Positions 1-6,622 of a DNA stretch of 35,231 nt are shown piece after piece. The position numbers and the translations under genes were made by a program. The notes under the pieces are model-generated. The model ran no database searches. It had not been told where the DNA came from and was given only the letters and a program-made list of their open reading frames with translations. Source of the DNA: a virus; IMG/VR virus record IMGVR_UViG_3300043137_000334, positions 1-35,231 of that record; one strand, given 5' to 3'. The stretch's first letter is position 1; the number at the start of each line of letters is the position of its first letter.

Positions 1-127
1 TCGTCGAACACTTGACCGAGGCCCTTGCCGTCGAGCCGTGCGGGTGTGGCTGTCACGCCGAGCACGCGGGCTTGCGGATACTGCGAGAGGACGGAGGCCC
101 ATGCGCCTGCGGTGGCGTGGTGCGCCT
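1..127. repeat. Terminal direct repeat, left copy
   Basis: These 127 bases are identical to 35105-35231, and the helicase frame continues across the join, so the two ends are the same place on a circular or circularly permuted genome. A 127-base overlap equals a k-mer size commonly used by short-read assemblers, so I read it as an assembly overlap rather than a physical terminal repeat. The unique genome is then 35,104 bp. Confidence 0.95.
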
Positions 128-479
128 CGTCGATGACGATAAGGTCGGGAGGGATGACGCGGTCGAACCGGCGGACGAGCGTCTGCACGCTGGCAACCTG
201 CGTCAGCTGCGAGCGGTCGGGCGTGAGCCCTGCGGCGATGAGGCCATGCGGCACTTGCATGGAGTCGAGGGAGCGGTGGCACTGCTCCAGGAGCTCGGCA
301 CGGTGGACGAGGATGAGCGTGCGGTTGCCCTTGGCAGCAGCTGAGGCCGTCACGAAAGAGAAGATGACGGTCTTCCCGGAGCCTGTAGGGGCGACGAGCA
401 GGGGGCGGCGACGGCCTGCCCGGAAGGAGTCGCGGACGCCATCGACGGCGGCCTGTTGGTATGGACGAAGGTCGAACAC
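1..479 (-). CDS. DEAD/DEAH-box SF2 helicase, N-terminal part (joins 34210-35231)
   Basis: This is the 5' part of a superfamily 2 helicase gene that crosses the window ends; joined through the 127-bp repeat it encodes 457 aa. The N-terminus reads MFDLRPYQQAAVD, typical of restriction-type/phage SF2 helicases. Walker A APTGSGKT lies near residues 30-37, DEAH near 117-120, and motif III TAT near 143. The start is GTG at 479. An in-frame TAG lies eight codons upstream (about 501-503) with no ATG in between, so GTG is the only usual start. No Shine-Dalgarno sequence is visible. It is the first leftward gene after the 480-588 spacer. It probably unwinds or remodels phage DNA during replication or recombination; the exact role is inferred. 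Confidence 0.93.
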   Translation of the reverse strand, partial: MFDLRPYQQAAVDGVRDSFRAGRRRPLLVAPTGSGKTVIFSFVTASAAAKGNRTLILVHRAELLEQCHRSLDSMQVPHGLIAAGLTPDRSQLTQVASVQTLVRRFDRVIPPDLIVIDEAHHATAGAWASVLSQYPQARVLGVTATPARLDGKGLGQVFD

Positions 480-588
480 GTGCGGGAGACCAGCACGCTA
501 GGGTCATTCCAATTAGTTGCGAGGATTATAACGCTTTGTGGTTTACAGCGGAAGACAGCCGCCCAGTGTGACCGAGCAATCCCGCACT
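480..588. promoter_or_regulatory. Divergent intergenic region between leftward helicase and rightward small genes
   Basis: No gene fits here. On the minus strand a consensus -10 box TATAAT lies at 530-525, about 45 bases before the helicase GTG at 479. The matching -35 region is poor, which suggests an activator-dependent or host-specific promoter. On the plus strand TTGCGA (517-522) could be a -35, with only weak -10 candidates near 540-547. The plus-strand leader ends in CCCGCACTATG, the C/A-rich leader type seen before several other starts in this genome. Confidence 0.45.
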
Positions 589-696
589 ATGAAACTACTC
601 GCCATCCTGTTCTGGGCCACGCTTGCCGCGTATGCCCTCGCCACCTTCCTCGACCCCGAGTTCCCGGGCATCTTGGAAATCATCAACCGCTTCTGA
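589..696 (+). CDS. Small membrane peptide (35 aa)
   Basis: The frame ATG 589 to TGA 694-696 encodes 35 residues. An N-terminal hydrophobic segment (about residues 3-19, LLAILFWATLAAYALAT) is followed by a short polar tail ending IINRF. It is the first gene of the rightward cluster, and the next gene starts four bases after its stop. One membrane helix with the C-terminus outside or in the periplasm is the simplest model. No family is recognised. The start is preceded by CCCGCACT and has no Shine-Dalgarno sequence. Being so short, it could be a chance frame, but its fit in the cluster supports it. Confidence 0.6.
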   Translation: MKLLAILFWATLAAYALATFLDPEFPGILEIINRF

Positions 697-700
697 TCCC

Positions 701-1009
701 ATGGCCAAGAAACCCACCACCCCCAACTCCCAGCCGCGTCACCGCGACGACCTCGGACGCAACGCCCTGGTCAACCTGCTGGAGAACATCGACGGCGCCC
801 AGCAGATGAAGGACGCAGGCAAGCCGCAGGAGGAGGTCATCGGCTACGTCGAGACCGCCATCGCGGACTTCAAGGCCACGCCCGGCATCTCCTGCGACGG
901 CGGCGCCATCTTCTTCGGCATCACCCTCGGACGCATCACGCTCGACGTGACCTTCAGCGACGAGTCCGGCGAAATGTCCATCACCTACATGGCCAAGCGC
1001 CGTGGCTAA
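701..1009 (+). CDS. Hypothetical protein, 102 aa
   Basis: The ATG at 701 follows TGATCCC. The protein begins with a basic, proline-rich tail (MAKKPTTPNSQPRHRDDLG), then a helical segment with NALVNLLENID, and ends in a beta-rich segment (FFGITLGRITLDVTF). No known domain is recognised. It overlaps a possible GTG start of the next frame but not the preferred ATG at 1020. Position in the rightward cluster suggests a small accessory function. An upstream in-frame extension to 623 would cover the 35-aa peptide gene and is not favoured. Confidence 0.7.
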   Translation: MAKKPTTPNSQPRHRDDLGRNALVNLLENIDGAQQMKDAGKPQEEVIGYVETAIADFKATPGISCDGGAIFFGITLGRITLDVTFSDESGEMSITYMAKRRG

Positions 1010-1019
1010 TCTCCCGCAC

Positions 1020-1331
1020 ATGAACCACAGACCTGTCAGCATCACCGACCCTGTCCGCCTTGAAGCGGCCAAGGAACTCATCCTCAAACACCGGGCAAAG
1101 GCCGGAGCCAAGGCGACCTACGAGCTCTACGGCTTCCTCTTCGGCCTTCGCGTCCAGATTGACCGCGTAGACCACGCCCCCACGTCGGGCGACTTCGCCT
1201 CCATGATCGGGAAGAAGCGCATCGCCTCGCTGTTCACGGCCTACGACCTGGTCGTTGAGTTCCGTGGCAACTGGAAGACCGACGCCGATGCCAAGGTCGT
1301 CGCATGGGAGGCCGCCGCCACCAATGCCTGA
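1020..1331 (+). CDS. Hypothetical protein, 103 aa
   Basis: I prefer ATG 1020, preceded by TAATCTCCCGCAC, over the in-frame GTG at 1002 that overlaps the previous stop. The same leader, with one extra C, occurs before the recE-like gene at 10111 on the other strand, which supports this choice. The protein is a compact alpha/beta sequence with a basic helix near residues 18-35 (AKELILKHRAKAGAKATYEL) and no membrane segment. No family is recognised. Confidence 0.7.
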   Translation: MNHRPVSITDPVRLEAAKELILKHRAKAGAKATYELYGFLFGLRVQIDRVDHAPTSGDFASMIGKKRIASLFTAYDLVVEFRGNWKTDADAKVVAWEAAATNA

Positions 1332-1353
1332 CCCCCTCTCACACCATCCCGCC

Positions 1354-1707
1354 ATGCTCATCGTCAAACCCGACTCCCTCCCCCGCTTCTGGTGGCTGTT
1401 CCCCTGGACAGTCTGCCGTCAGCTGCACAAGAACGCCGTGGCCCTCAAGGCTCTGGCCGACAGGCAGGACGACCTGCTCAAGGACAAGGCCGCTCCTCGC
1501 CCGCGCTGGTCCATCTGGATCAGTGGCCTGCCCGGTCCTGACAGAAAGTATCTGTTCAAGGACAACGACGCTACAGTGAAAGTCCCTAATACTGGAATCA
1601 CTGTTGGCACTGCCATTCACTTTCACGGCGATGCTTGGACTGTTATGAAGAACGCCGAGGACGCCATCGTCTTCTGCGACCGACTCAACAAGGGGGAAAT
1701 CAAATGA
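1354..1707 (+). CDS. Hypothetical protein, 117 aa
   Basis: The ATG at 1354 follows the leader CCCTCTCACACCATCCCGCC. The 13-mer CCCTCTCACACCA recurs before the SPFH gene start at 9301. The N-terminus MLIVKPDSLPRFWWLFPWTV is hydrophobic and aromatic and may be a membrane anchor or amphipathic helix. A basic, lysine-rich middle follows, then a beta-rich C-terminal half. The stop overlaps the next start as ATGA. No family is recognised. Confidence 0.7.
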   Translation: MLIVKPDSLPRFWWLFPWTVCRQLHKNAVALKALADRQDDLLKDKAAPRPRWSIWISGLPGPDRKYLFKDNDATVKVPNTGITVGTAIHFHGDAWTVMKNAEDAIVFCDRLNKGEIK

Positions 1708-1910
1708 ACCTCACCCACCACCAGCTAGCAACCCGGCACATGGCTACCGAGGTCGAGCACATCAACCGCCTGATCTACACGAAGGACCTCTCCGTGGCCA
1801 AGGCTAAGCTGATGCTCGCCGAGGCCGCCCACGCCGCCAAGCAGCACTGCCCCGGATGCACCATTAAGTTTGGCATCAACGCTGGGAGGGCTTGGTTCAA
1901 CGTGCTATGA
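1704..1910 (+). CDS. Hypothetical protein, 68 aa
   Basis: ATG 1704 overlaps the previous TGA (ATGA) and has one of the few good Shine-Dalgarno sequences in the window, AGGGGG about eight bases upstream. The protein is mostly helical (HQLATRHMATEVEHINRL), with a CPGC pair in the C-terminal third that could bind metal or form a disulfide. No family is recognised. Confidence 0.7.
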   Translation: MNLTHHQLATRHMATEVEHINRLIYTKDLSVAKAKLMLAEAAHAAKQHCPGCTIKFGINAGRAWFNVL

Positions 1911-2155
1911 GCCGAATGATTCCCCTCAAACTCGCCGACCAGGCGGTTGCCAACTGCGAGGCCGAGATCCAGAAGCTCCGCGAGCAGCTCTACCAGCTGA
2001 ACCTCAAGGGGCAGGCCCTCGCCGGATACGTCCAGGCGCTGGCCGCCATGCCGGAGGTCAAGGACGGCGGCGAACTTCAGCGTCTCCTCATCAAGGCCGT
2101 GGCCGAATGGGACGAGACCGCGAACAAGGGCGGCTGGAAGCCTATGAACCGATGA
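1907..2155 (+). CDS. Coiled-coil hypothetical protein, 82 aa
   Basis: The ATG at 1907 overlaps the preceding TGA (ATGA). A heptad-like helix runs over about residues 8-40 (ANCEAEIQKLREQLYQLN), consistent with a short coiled coil. The C-terminus is tryptophan- and lysine-containing (WDETANKGGWKP). There is no signal peptide or catalytic motif. It is one of four coiled-coil proteins in this cluster, which suggests partner binding or oligomerisation. Confidence 0.7.
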   Translation: MSRMIPLKLADQAVANCEAEIQKLREQLYQLNLKGQALAGYVQALAAMPEVKDGGELQRLLIKAVAEWDETANKGGWKPMNR

Positions 2156-2601
2156 GCCATCCCCTACGATTCAAGCCGGTCAACCCTGCCCACGACATGG
2201 TCTTCAGCGCCGACGGCGGCTGGGTCGCCTACGAGGACTACGCCCGGATCAAGTCTCTCTGCGATAACCTTGGCATGGGCGGCAAGCATACCATCACGCA
2301 AATCGACGACGAGAACGCCCGCCTCAAGGCCGAGGTCGAAAAATGGAAGTCTTGGGCTGAGGCCGAAAACGCAGAGAAGAAAGTTATCAAAGCCGAGGTC
2401 GAGCGGCTGACCTTCGTTGACGACTTTATTGTCATCACGAGGGCATCAATCAAGCAACTCATCGAAGAAGGTGTGCAAAATAAATCTGGCGAATACGAAG
2501 AACGATACCTTATCCGAGTGAACAAAGATGAATATATTAAGGTGCTTAAACATATGAGCGAGTTCTGGAACGCCGCCAAGGAGGGCAAGGAGTCCAAATG
2601 A
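2152..2601 (+). CDS. Coiled-coil protein, paralogue of the 2894-3313 product (149 aa)
   Basis: ATG 2152 overlaps the upstream stop as ATGA. The N-terminal block ends in GGWVAYEDYARIK, followed by a coiled coil with repeated RLKAEVE units (about residues 60-95). The protein ends in FWNAAKEGKESK. The gene at 2894 has the same order of parts (VDYDDYARLK, then RLKAEVE repeats, then LWNAAKQGK), so the two are paralogues. The stretch 2440-2540 is clearly more AT-rich than the surrounding genes. Function is unknown. Confidence 0.75.
   Translation: MSHPLRFKPVNPAHDMVFSADGGWVAYEDYARIKSLCDNLGMGGKHTITQIDDENARLKAEVEKWKSWAEAENAEKKVIKAEVERLTFVDDFIVITRASIKQLIEEGVQNKSGEYEERYLIRVNKDEYIKVLKHMSEFWNAAKEGKESK
2569..2601 (+). 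repeat. Shared 3'-end repeat, copy 1
   Basis: This 33-base segment, which includes the stop codon, encodes NAAKEGKESK. It matches 2865-2897 at 31 of 33 positions, and the first 21 bases match 3281-3301 at 20 of 21. All three copies are the last codons of consecutive genes. Confidence 0.85.
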
Positions 2602-2897
2602 AACGCCTGCTCTTTTGGATTAGTGTCGTTCGTGTCGGCAGGTCGCTCTATCCTGCTCCATACATAATGTGGATTTTGATGCTTCTTCCGTTTCATGTCA
2701 TGGGATTCATCGCCCTATGCGTTGGCAATCTGCTCACATGGATTGCTGATGGGTGGCGTGAAGCGGCTGTCGGGTGGAAGACTGGATTCTTTCTGCACAT
2801 ACTCGGAATGAAGTCTAGACGCTCATGGTTCAGAAAGGTGAGGCTTGCCCATGCGATTGCCTACCACGCCGCCAAGGAGGGCAAGCAGTCCAAATGA
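2598..2897 (+). CDS. Membrane protein with grafted C-terminal tail, 99 aa
   Basis: ATG 2598 overlaps the previous stop (ATGA). One or two hydrophobic segments span about residues 22-50 (YIMWILMLLPFHVMGFIALC), and the C-terminal third is basic. The last residues, HAAKEGKQSK, are encoded by the 33-base repeat shared with the coiled-coil genes on both sides, although the rest of the protein is unrelated to them. The gene looks inserted between two paralogues, or made by recombination that kept the common 3' end. Its base composition is more AT-rich than its neighbours. Confidence 0.72.
   Translation: MKRLLFWISVVRVGRSLYPAPYIMWILMLLPFHVMGFIALCVGNLLTWIADGWREAAVGWKTGFFLHILGMKSRRSWFRKVRLAHAIAYHAAKEGKQSK
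2865..2897 (+). repeat. Shared 3'-end repeat, copy 2
   Basis: This copy ends the membrane-protein gene and differs from copy 1 at only two positions. It carries the ATGA overlap with the next gene, so the repeat also supplies the translational coupling site. Confidence 0.85.
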
Positions 2898-3313
2898 GTG
2901 AGCCTAAGCGATACTTCCTGAAACTATCGGACACCTTCCGTGGGGTGCGACCCGATGTTTATGAACACAAAGACGGAATGTTCGTCGATTACGACGACTA
3001 TGCCCGACTCAAGGCCGAGGTCGAGGCGTGGAAAGACATGGTTGCCGACAGCGGCGTGGCTTGCAACGAGCGAGCCAGAGAGAACCAAGACCTTGAGAAT
3101 CAGATTAAACGCCTCAAGGCCGAGGTCGAGCGACTGACCGCCTTCACCACCCGCACCATCATCCCTAACGAGGAACTAAAAGCACAGGTCGAGCGGCTGA
3201 CCAAGGCCGGGGATGCGATGTCTCGGGAAGTTGACCCTTATGTCACTTCAGAAGATTTGATGAATAAAGTCAGACTCTGGAACGCCGCCAAGCAGGGCAA
3301 GCCCCATGCCTAA
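2894..3313 (+). CDS. Coiled-coil protein, paralogue of the 2152-2601 product (139 aa)
   Basis: ATG 2894 overlaps TGA 2895-2897. The protein has DDYARLKAEVEAWK, then two further coiled-coil units (IKRLKAEVERLT and LKAQVERLTKAG), and ends LWNAAKQGKPHA. The repeated codons for RLKAEVE are nearly identical at DNA level (around 3005, 3112 and 3187), which points to internal duplication. There is no catalytic motif or signal peptide. It is probably a rod-like adaptor; the partner is unknown. Confidence 0.75.
   Translation: MSEPKRYFLKLSDTFRGVRPDVYEHKDGMFVDYDDYARLKAEVEAWKDMVADSGVACNERARENQDLENQIKRLKAEVERLTAFTTRTIIPNEELKAQVERLTKAGDAMSREVDPYVTSEDLMNKVRLWNAAKQGKPHA
3281..3313 (+). repeat. Shared 3'-end repeat, copy 3 (diverged)
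   Basis: The first 21 bases are almost identical to copies 1 and 2. The last 12 differ and end in TAA. It encodes NAAKQGKPHA. Confidence 0.7.
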
Positions 3314-3458
3314 GCAGAAACGCCGCCCGGAGCGTAGCCGTCCAGGCCTCAAGGCTCTCACCCCTGCCGAGCGCAAGGTCGTCGAGGAGCGTCTCGCCGA
3401 GCACCGCAAGCGCTGGGAATATCTCTTCAGCCTTAACGTCTTCAAGCCTACCCGATGA
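3306..3458 (+). CDS. Small basic protein, 50 aa
   Basis: ATG 3306 lies inside the end of the previous gene (8-base overlap), and the TGA at 3456-3458 overlaps the next ATG. The product is very basic at the N-terminus (MPKQKRRPERSRPG), followed by an amphipathic helix (LTPAERKVVEERLAEHRKRW). Nucleic-acid binding is plausible from charge only. The tight overlaps on both sides support a real gene. Confidence 0.65.
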   Translation: MPKQKRRPERSRPGLKALTPAERKVVEERLAEHRKRWEYLFSLNVFKPTR

Positions 3459-3808
3459 CCACTCCCTACACCGCACGCTCTAACATCAACGAGCTGCACG
3501 ACATGATCGATAAGCACGTGCCCGCCCGGGAAGCCGCCTTGCAGGAGCATTACCAGAAGGCCGCCGAGACCAGGGCGATGCTCAAGGCGCTCGGCTGCTG
3601 GCCGACCGACAAGCGCAAGCCTGTCGAGACGAGGGGAAAGAAGCCCAAGCACGGCAAGACCGCCAGCGAGCGAGGCCGAGAGGCTTACGAATGGGCGCTC
3701 GCCAATAACTCCACGTACACAGAGGCCGCCGAACGCTTCCGCATCGACGTTAACTCAATCCACTCCTACCGCCAATACCGCAAACTCCCTAAACTGAGAA
3801 CCAAATGA
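3455..3808 (+). CDS. Putative DNA-binding protein with C-terminal helix-turn-helix, 117 aa
   Basis: The start is coupled by ATGA. The N-terminal half is helical. A basic linker follows (KRKPVETRGKKPKHGKT), then a helix-turn-helix-like block at about residues 84-112 (TYTEAAERFRIDVNSIHSYR), the pattern of a resolvase/transposase-type HTH in which alanine-rich helix 2 precedes a recognition helix. There is no catalytic domain, so a small regulator or DNA-architecture protein is likely. The target is unknown. Confidence 0.65.
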   Translation: MTTPYTARSNINELHDMIDKHVPAREAALQEHYQKAAETRAMLKALGCWPTDKRKPVETRGKKPKHGKTASERGREAYEWALANNSTYTEAAERFRIDVNSIHSYRQYRKLPKLRTK

Positions 3809-4251
3809 ACGACTATAACCAGAACTACGAAGACGAACTAACCCGCCTCCGGCTCCGCCTTGCCGAGGTCGAACTCCAGCGCGACGCCTTCAAGGCGACA
3901 CTCCACAAGGAGGTGCTTGCCGTCGTCCGCGAGACGATCATCAAAGAAATCAGCGCCGCCAGCGATGAACTATCACGCCAGGTGAAGGCCCGTCCGCCGA
4001 GCTTCATCGCAGACTTGGGCAACGGCGTCGAGATGCACGACTTGGTCCATCGATTCCAAGCGCCCGCCAAGGAAGGAGCCGCACAGCCTAACACAAGCAC
4101 GGTCGATGAGCAGCTCAATGCTCTCCGGAAAGATACCCTTTCCATCTCGGAGCGCCTTGCGACCCAATACAACGCCGACGAAGACCTGTTCAGAAAGATA
4201 AACCAGCTGGACGCTCGCATCAAGCGGCTGGAGGCCGAGTCCAATGGCTGA
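3805..4251 (+). CDS. Coiled-coil protein, 148 aa
   Basis: The start is coupled by ATGA. A long helix at residues 8-60 (LTRLRLRLAEVELQRDAFKA) and a second at about 105-145 (INQLDARIKRLEAES) flank a proline-containing middle. No known domain is seen. It resembles the other coiled-coil products of the cluster in style but not closely in sequence. Confidence 0.7.
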   Translation: MNDYNQNYEDELTRLRLRLAEVELQRDAFKATLHKEVLAVVRETIIKEISAASDELSRQVKARPPSFIADLGNGVEMHDLVHRFQAPAKEGAAQPNTSTVDEQLNALRKDTLSISERLATQYNADEDLFRKINQLDARIKRLEAESNG

Positions 4252-4501
4252 GTACGAACTGACGGTCAAGCACCGCAAGCATGAGTACCAGGTCATCCTC
4301 GACGGCGATGCCGTGTACGTGGACGACTCCTTCGACCATGCCTTCGGCACCGAGAAGCGCGGCCACTGGGAGCTCGACTGGGAGTCCACCGACATCGTCG
4401 CGGTGTTCGACCTGGACGGAGATGAGATTGACCCCGACGACGTGCCCGGTCTTACCAACGCCATCAAGCAGGCTTCCTATGACCTCGAAATCGAAGGCTA
4501 A
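4244..4501 (+). CDS. Acidic hypothetical protein, 85 aa
   Basis: ATG 4244 overlaps the previous gene by eight bases. The product is strongly acidic (VFDLDGDEIDPDDVPG) with alternating beta-strand-like segments at the N-terminus (YELTVKHRKHEYQVILDG). Small acidic phage proteins can mimic DNA or inhibit DNA-binding enzymes, but nothing here beyond charge supports that. The function is unknown. Confidence 0.7.
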   Translation: MAEYELTVKHRKHEYQVILDGDAVYVDDSFDHAFGTEKRGHWELDWESTDIVAVFDLDGDEIDPDDVPGLTNAIKQASYDLEIEG

Positions 4502-4811
4502 ATACGGAGCCGTCAAAGACGCGGCGATCGCCACGGCCCATCCGTTCCTGACCGCCCAGATGGTGGCCGACCTTACCGGGCATAACCTCCGCTCGGTCCG
4601 TTACGCCATCAAGCAGCTCGGTCTGCCGTGCCTGCGTGAGCGCCGCGTGAAGGGTTCGGTCAAGGACCTCGTCCTATCCGCCCATGCCCATGGGTTGAGC
4701 GTCCCGCAGCTCGCCGAGACCAGCGGGGTCTCTAGGCACACCCTGTACGCGACCTACCGCCGCCTCAATCTGACCCCCTCCGTGGCCCGCCAAGGCCGCC
4801 CGCCCCTATGA
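4479..4811 (+). CDS. Helix-turn-helix DNA-binding protein, 110 aa
   Basis: ATG 4479 lies 23 bases inside the previous gene in another frame. Two HTH-like segments are visible: residues about 23-45 (LTAQMVADLTGHNLRSVRYA) and about 70-97 (LSVPQLAETSGVSRHTLYAT). The second has the classic A-E-x-x-G-V-S pattern. It probably regulates the adjacent lysozyme gene or the divergent promoter region; that role is inferred from position. Confidence 0.68.
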   Translation: MTSKSKAKYGAVKDAAIATAHPFLTAQMVADLTGHNLRSVRYAIKQLGLPCLRERRVKGSVKDLVLSAHAHGLSVPQLAETSGVSRHTLYATYRRLNLTPSVARQGRPPL

Positions 4812-5281
4812 CCCTAGTCCTAGCCCTCTCCGCCGCCCTGCTGACCTCTGAGGCCGTCCCAGAGCCCATCGTCCAAGCCGTCGAACAGGTCGAGTCCTCT
4901 GGCCGTGGGGCCAAGACCCCCGATGGGGACGGCGGCCTAGCCAAGGGCCCCCTACAGTGGCACTCCGTGGCGTGGCGCGATTGCTCCGCCATCAGGCGCA
5001 AGGCTGGCCTCCCGGTCTACCCCTATGCCGACGCGGCCATCCCCGCCAAGGCAAGGGAGTATGCCCGAACCTGGCTGACCGTGCTCAAGGTACGGCTCGC
5101 GGATCGCATCGGCCGGCAGCCGTTCCCCGGGGAGATATGGCTGGCGTGGAATCTCGGCTGGACGGGGTTCGCTCGGTACGGTTTCCAATGGGCGGAGGTT
5201 CCTGCTGCCAAGTTCGACAAGGCGCGGCAGGTCAACACGCTGGCTTGGGGCTTGCCAAAACGCCCTGCCGTCGCAAGGTAA
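4808..5281 (+). CDS. Endolysin, lysozyme/transglycosylase-like, with signal peptide (157 aa)
   Basis: This is the last gene of the rightward cluster; its start overlaps TGA as ATGA. The N-terminus MTLVLALSAALLTSEA looks like a signal peptide or signal-anchor. The next part, EQVESSGRGAKTPDGDGGLA followed by KGPLQ, matches the catalytic-Glu motif (Glu29) of lysozyme-fold enzymes that cleave the glycan strands of peptidoglycan. A later AWNLGWTGFARYG fits the conserved aromatic segment. If exported by Sec, it would act in the periplasm and not depend wholly on a holin. The holin and spanin candidate are on the other strand at 11346-12394. Confidence 0.78.
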   Translation: MTLVLALSAALLTSEAVPEPIVQAVEQVESSGRGAKTPDGDGGLAKGPLQWHSVAWRDCSAIRRKAGLPVYPYADAAIPAKAREYARTWLTVLKVRLADRIGRQPFPGEIWLAWNLGWTGFARYGFQWAEVPAAKFDKARQVNTLAWGLPKRPAVAR

Positions 5282-5341
5282 CAGGCGAGGCCCGGACAAT
5301 ATCAATTGTGCGGGATCGCAACTGAGGGCAGTTCGGGCTTC

Positions 5342-5363
5342 GGGCCATCCGCAAGGGTGGCCC
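5342..5363. terminator. Hairpin terminator between convergent genes
   Basis: A 9-bp stem (5342-5350 with 5355-5363, one G-T pair) closes a GCAA tetraloop, a GNRA loop. It sits between the endolysin stop (5281) and the stop of the leftward gene at 5364. Only a weak T-run follows on either strand, so it may act in both directions inefficiently or stabilise RNA ends. Confidence 0.6.
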
Positions 5364-5867
5364 TTACCGTTTGCGCATGGCGCGGTCGAGGTCGGCCTTC
5401 TTGTAGAAAGCGTTGAGGTGCAGGCCGATGATACCGCGAGGGGTCTTCCAGTACTTAGGCTTCAGTCCTGCCCGGGCGACGCGGCCACGGATGGCGACGT
5501 CGGACACGTTGGCGGCGTGGGCATAGTCCACGATACGGACCCAGCCCTTCGGCACCTTGTCGGCGCGGTGGTCGAACAGGCGCTCGCTGGCCTCACGGAT
5601 GGAGACGTAGGGCGGGACCGGGCGGTAGATGTAAGCCTTATGGCACTGGCCTGTCTTGGCCTTGAACTGATGGGGCTGGCGTTCGAGCATCCCTCGGCGG
5701 TACAGGTCGTAAGCCCTGGTCGAAGCGTTGCGGGTATGGGCCATGCGCAGCTCGTCCCTGATCTGCTCGACGGTGGACCAGCCCTTCGGCGGAGAGTAGT
5801 CGCGGGCGGACGGTTCGGCGCTGAGCTCGCGCATGAGGACGGCGAGCAGTTTGCTGGTCTCGGTCAT
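5364..5867 (-). CDS. Winged-helix/HTH-like DNA-binding protein, 167 aa
   Basis: This is the last gene of the leftward unit; ATG 5867 overlaps the phosphoesterase TGA (ATGA). The N-terminal half (STVEQIRDELRMAHTRNAST, then AYDLYRRGMLERQ) reads as a winged helix. The C-terminal half (VRIVDYAHAANVSDVAIRGR with VARAGLKPKYW) resembles a MerR/excisionase-type helix-turn-helix. No recombinase is present nearby, so it is more likely a regulator or DNA-architecture protein. An upstream in-frame GTG would add five residues. Confidence 0.65.
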   Translation of the reverse strand: MTETSKLLAVLMRELSAEPSARDYSPPKGWSTVEQIRDELRMAHTRNASTRAYDLYRRGMLERQPHQFKAKTGQCHKAYIYRPVPPYVSIREASERLFDHRADKVPKGWVRIVDYAHAANVSDVAIRGRVARAGLKPKYWKTPRGIIGLHLNAFYKKADLDRAMRKR

Positions 5868-6622
5868 ACGTTGATGCGCCACGGCTGGCCTGCCAATTCC
5901 TGCGGGTGGACGTAGAGGGTGGGCACGATGAGGTCGTCAGAGTACTCGCCGTAGCAGATGGCCTGCCCCCACGAGAACGTTTTTCTCCGGGTGTTGGCGT
6001 AGTCCATGCAACCCATGCGCGTGAGCGTTCCGACGTTGATGCCAAGGGGAGAGTCGTCGCGGCGACCCTTGGCGATGCCAGGGGAATGGGTATGACCGAA
6101 GATGACCACGGAGACGCCGCCCTTGCAGTACATCTCGGCCATGTCTCGGCAGGCGTTCTCGTTGTAGATGGAGCCGTGCGTGATCAGGCCGTTGCCGATG
6201 CGCGAGCCTTCCCAGATGCCGTTGTAGGGAATCTGCTTGGCCTTCAGCTTGAGGCAGTGCTGTTGAATCTGGACGAGCAGCAGGCGGGCGCACTCGGCGA
6301 TTACCTGGTTGGATGACTGGGAGAGACGGCGCAGGCGGACCTCATGGTTGCCGTCATGGATGACGAGCTCGAGGTCCTTGTATGCTTTCAGCTGCTCAAG
6401 GAAGGCGAGCCCCTCCTCGACATCCGGGCCGAGCGGGTCGCCGTCGCCCTTGCCTCCGCCCATCATGGGAGAGAGGTCGGTGTAGTCCCCGGCGTGGTCG
6501 AAGCGGTGAGGCTTGAAAGCCTTGATGAAATCCGTGACGGCCTTGCCTGCCGCCGGGTCGATGAGATGCCCATGCGAGCAACTGACGACCGCGAACCGCT
6601 TCCACTTCCGGGTGATGTTCAT
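5864..6622 (-). CDS. Calcineurin-like metallophosphoesterase, 252 aa
   Basis: The metallophosphoesterase motifs are visible in order: SCSHGH (14-19), HAGDYTD (43-49), GNHEVR (91-96), ITHG (147-150) and FGHTH (175-179). The family uses two metal ions to hydrolyse phosphate esters; phage members include DNA-end processing nucleases and phosphatases. In the first motif the usual Asp of D-x-H appears to be Cys or Ser. The start ATG 6622 overlaps the dNMP kinase stop. The neighbours suggest nucleotide or DNA metabolism. The substrate cannot be read from sequence. Confidence 0.85.
   Translation of the reverse strand: MNITRKWKRFAVVSCSHGHLIDPAAGKAVTDFIKAFKPHRFDHAGDYTDLSPMMGGGKGDGDPLGPDVEEGLAFLEQLKAYKDLELVIHDGNHEVRLRRLSQSSNQVIAECARLLLVQIQQHCLKLKAKQIPYNGIWEGSRIGNGLITHGSIYNENACRDMAEMYCKGGVSVVIFGHTHSPGIAKGRRDDSPLGINVGTLTRMGCMDYANTRRKTFSWGQAICYGEYSDDLIVPTLYVHPQELAGQPWRINV

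Noticed and set aside
1-127. True long direct terminal repeat of a T7-like genome
   Set aside because: Length 127 equals a standard assembly k-mer and the repeat lies inside a helicase gene, so an assembly overlap is more likely.
683-1367. Minus-strand frames over the first rightward genes
   Set aside because: They would need to overlap each other and the promoter side of the helicase. The plus-strand genes pack without gaps and share leader motifs.
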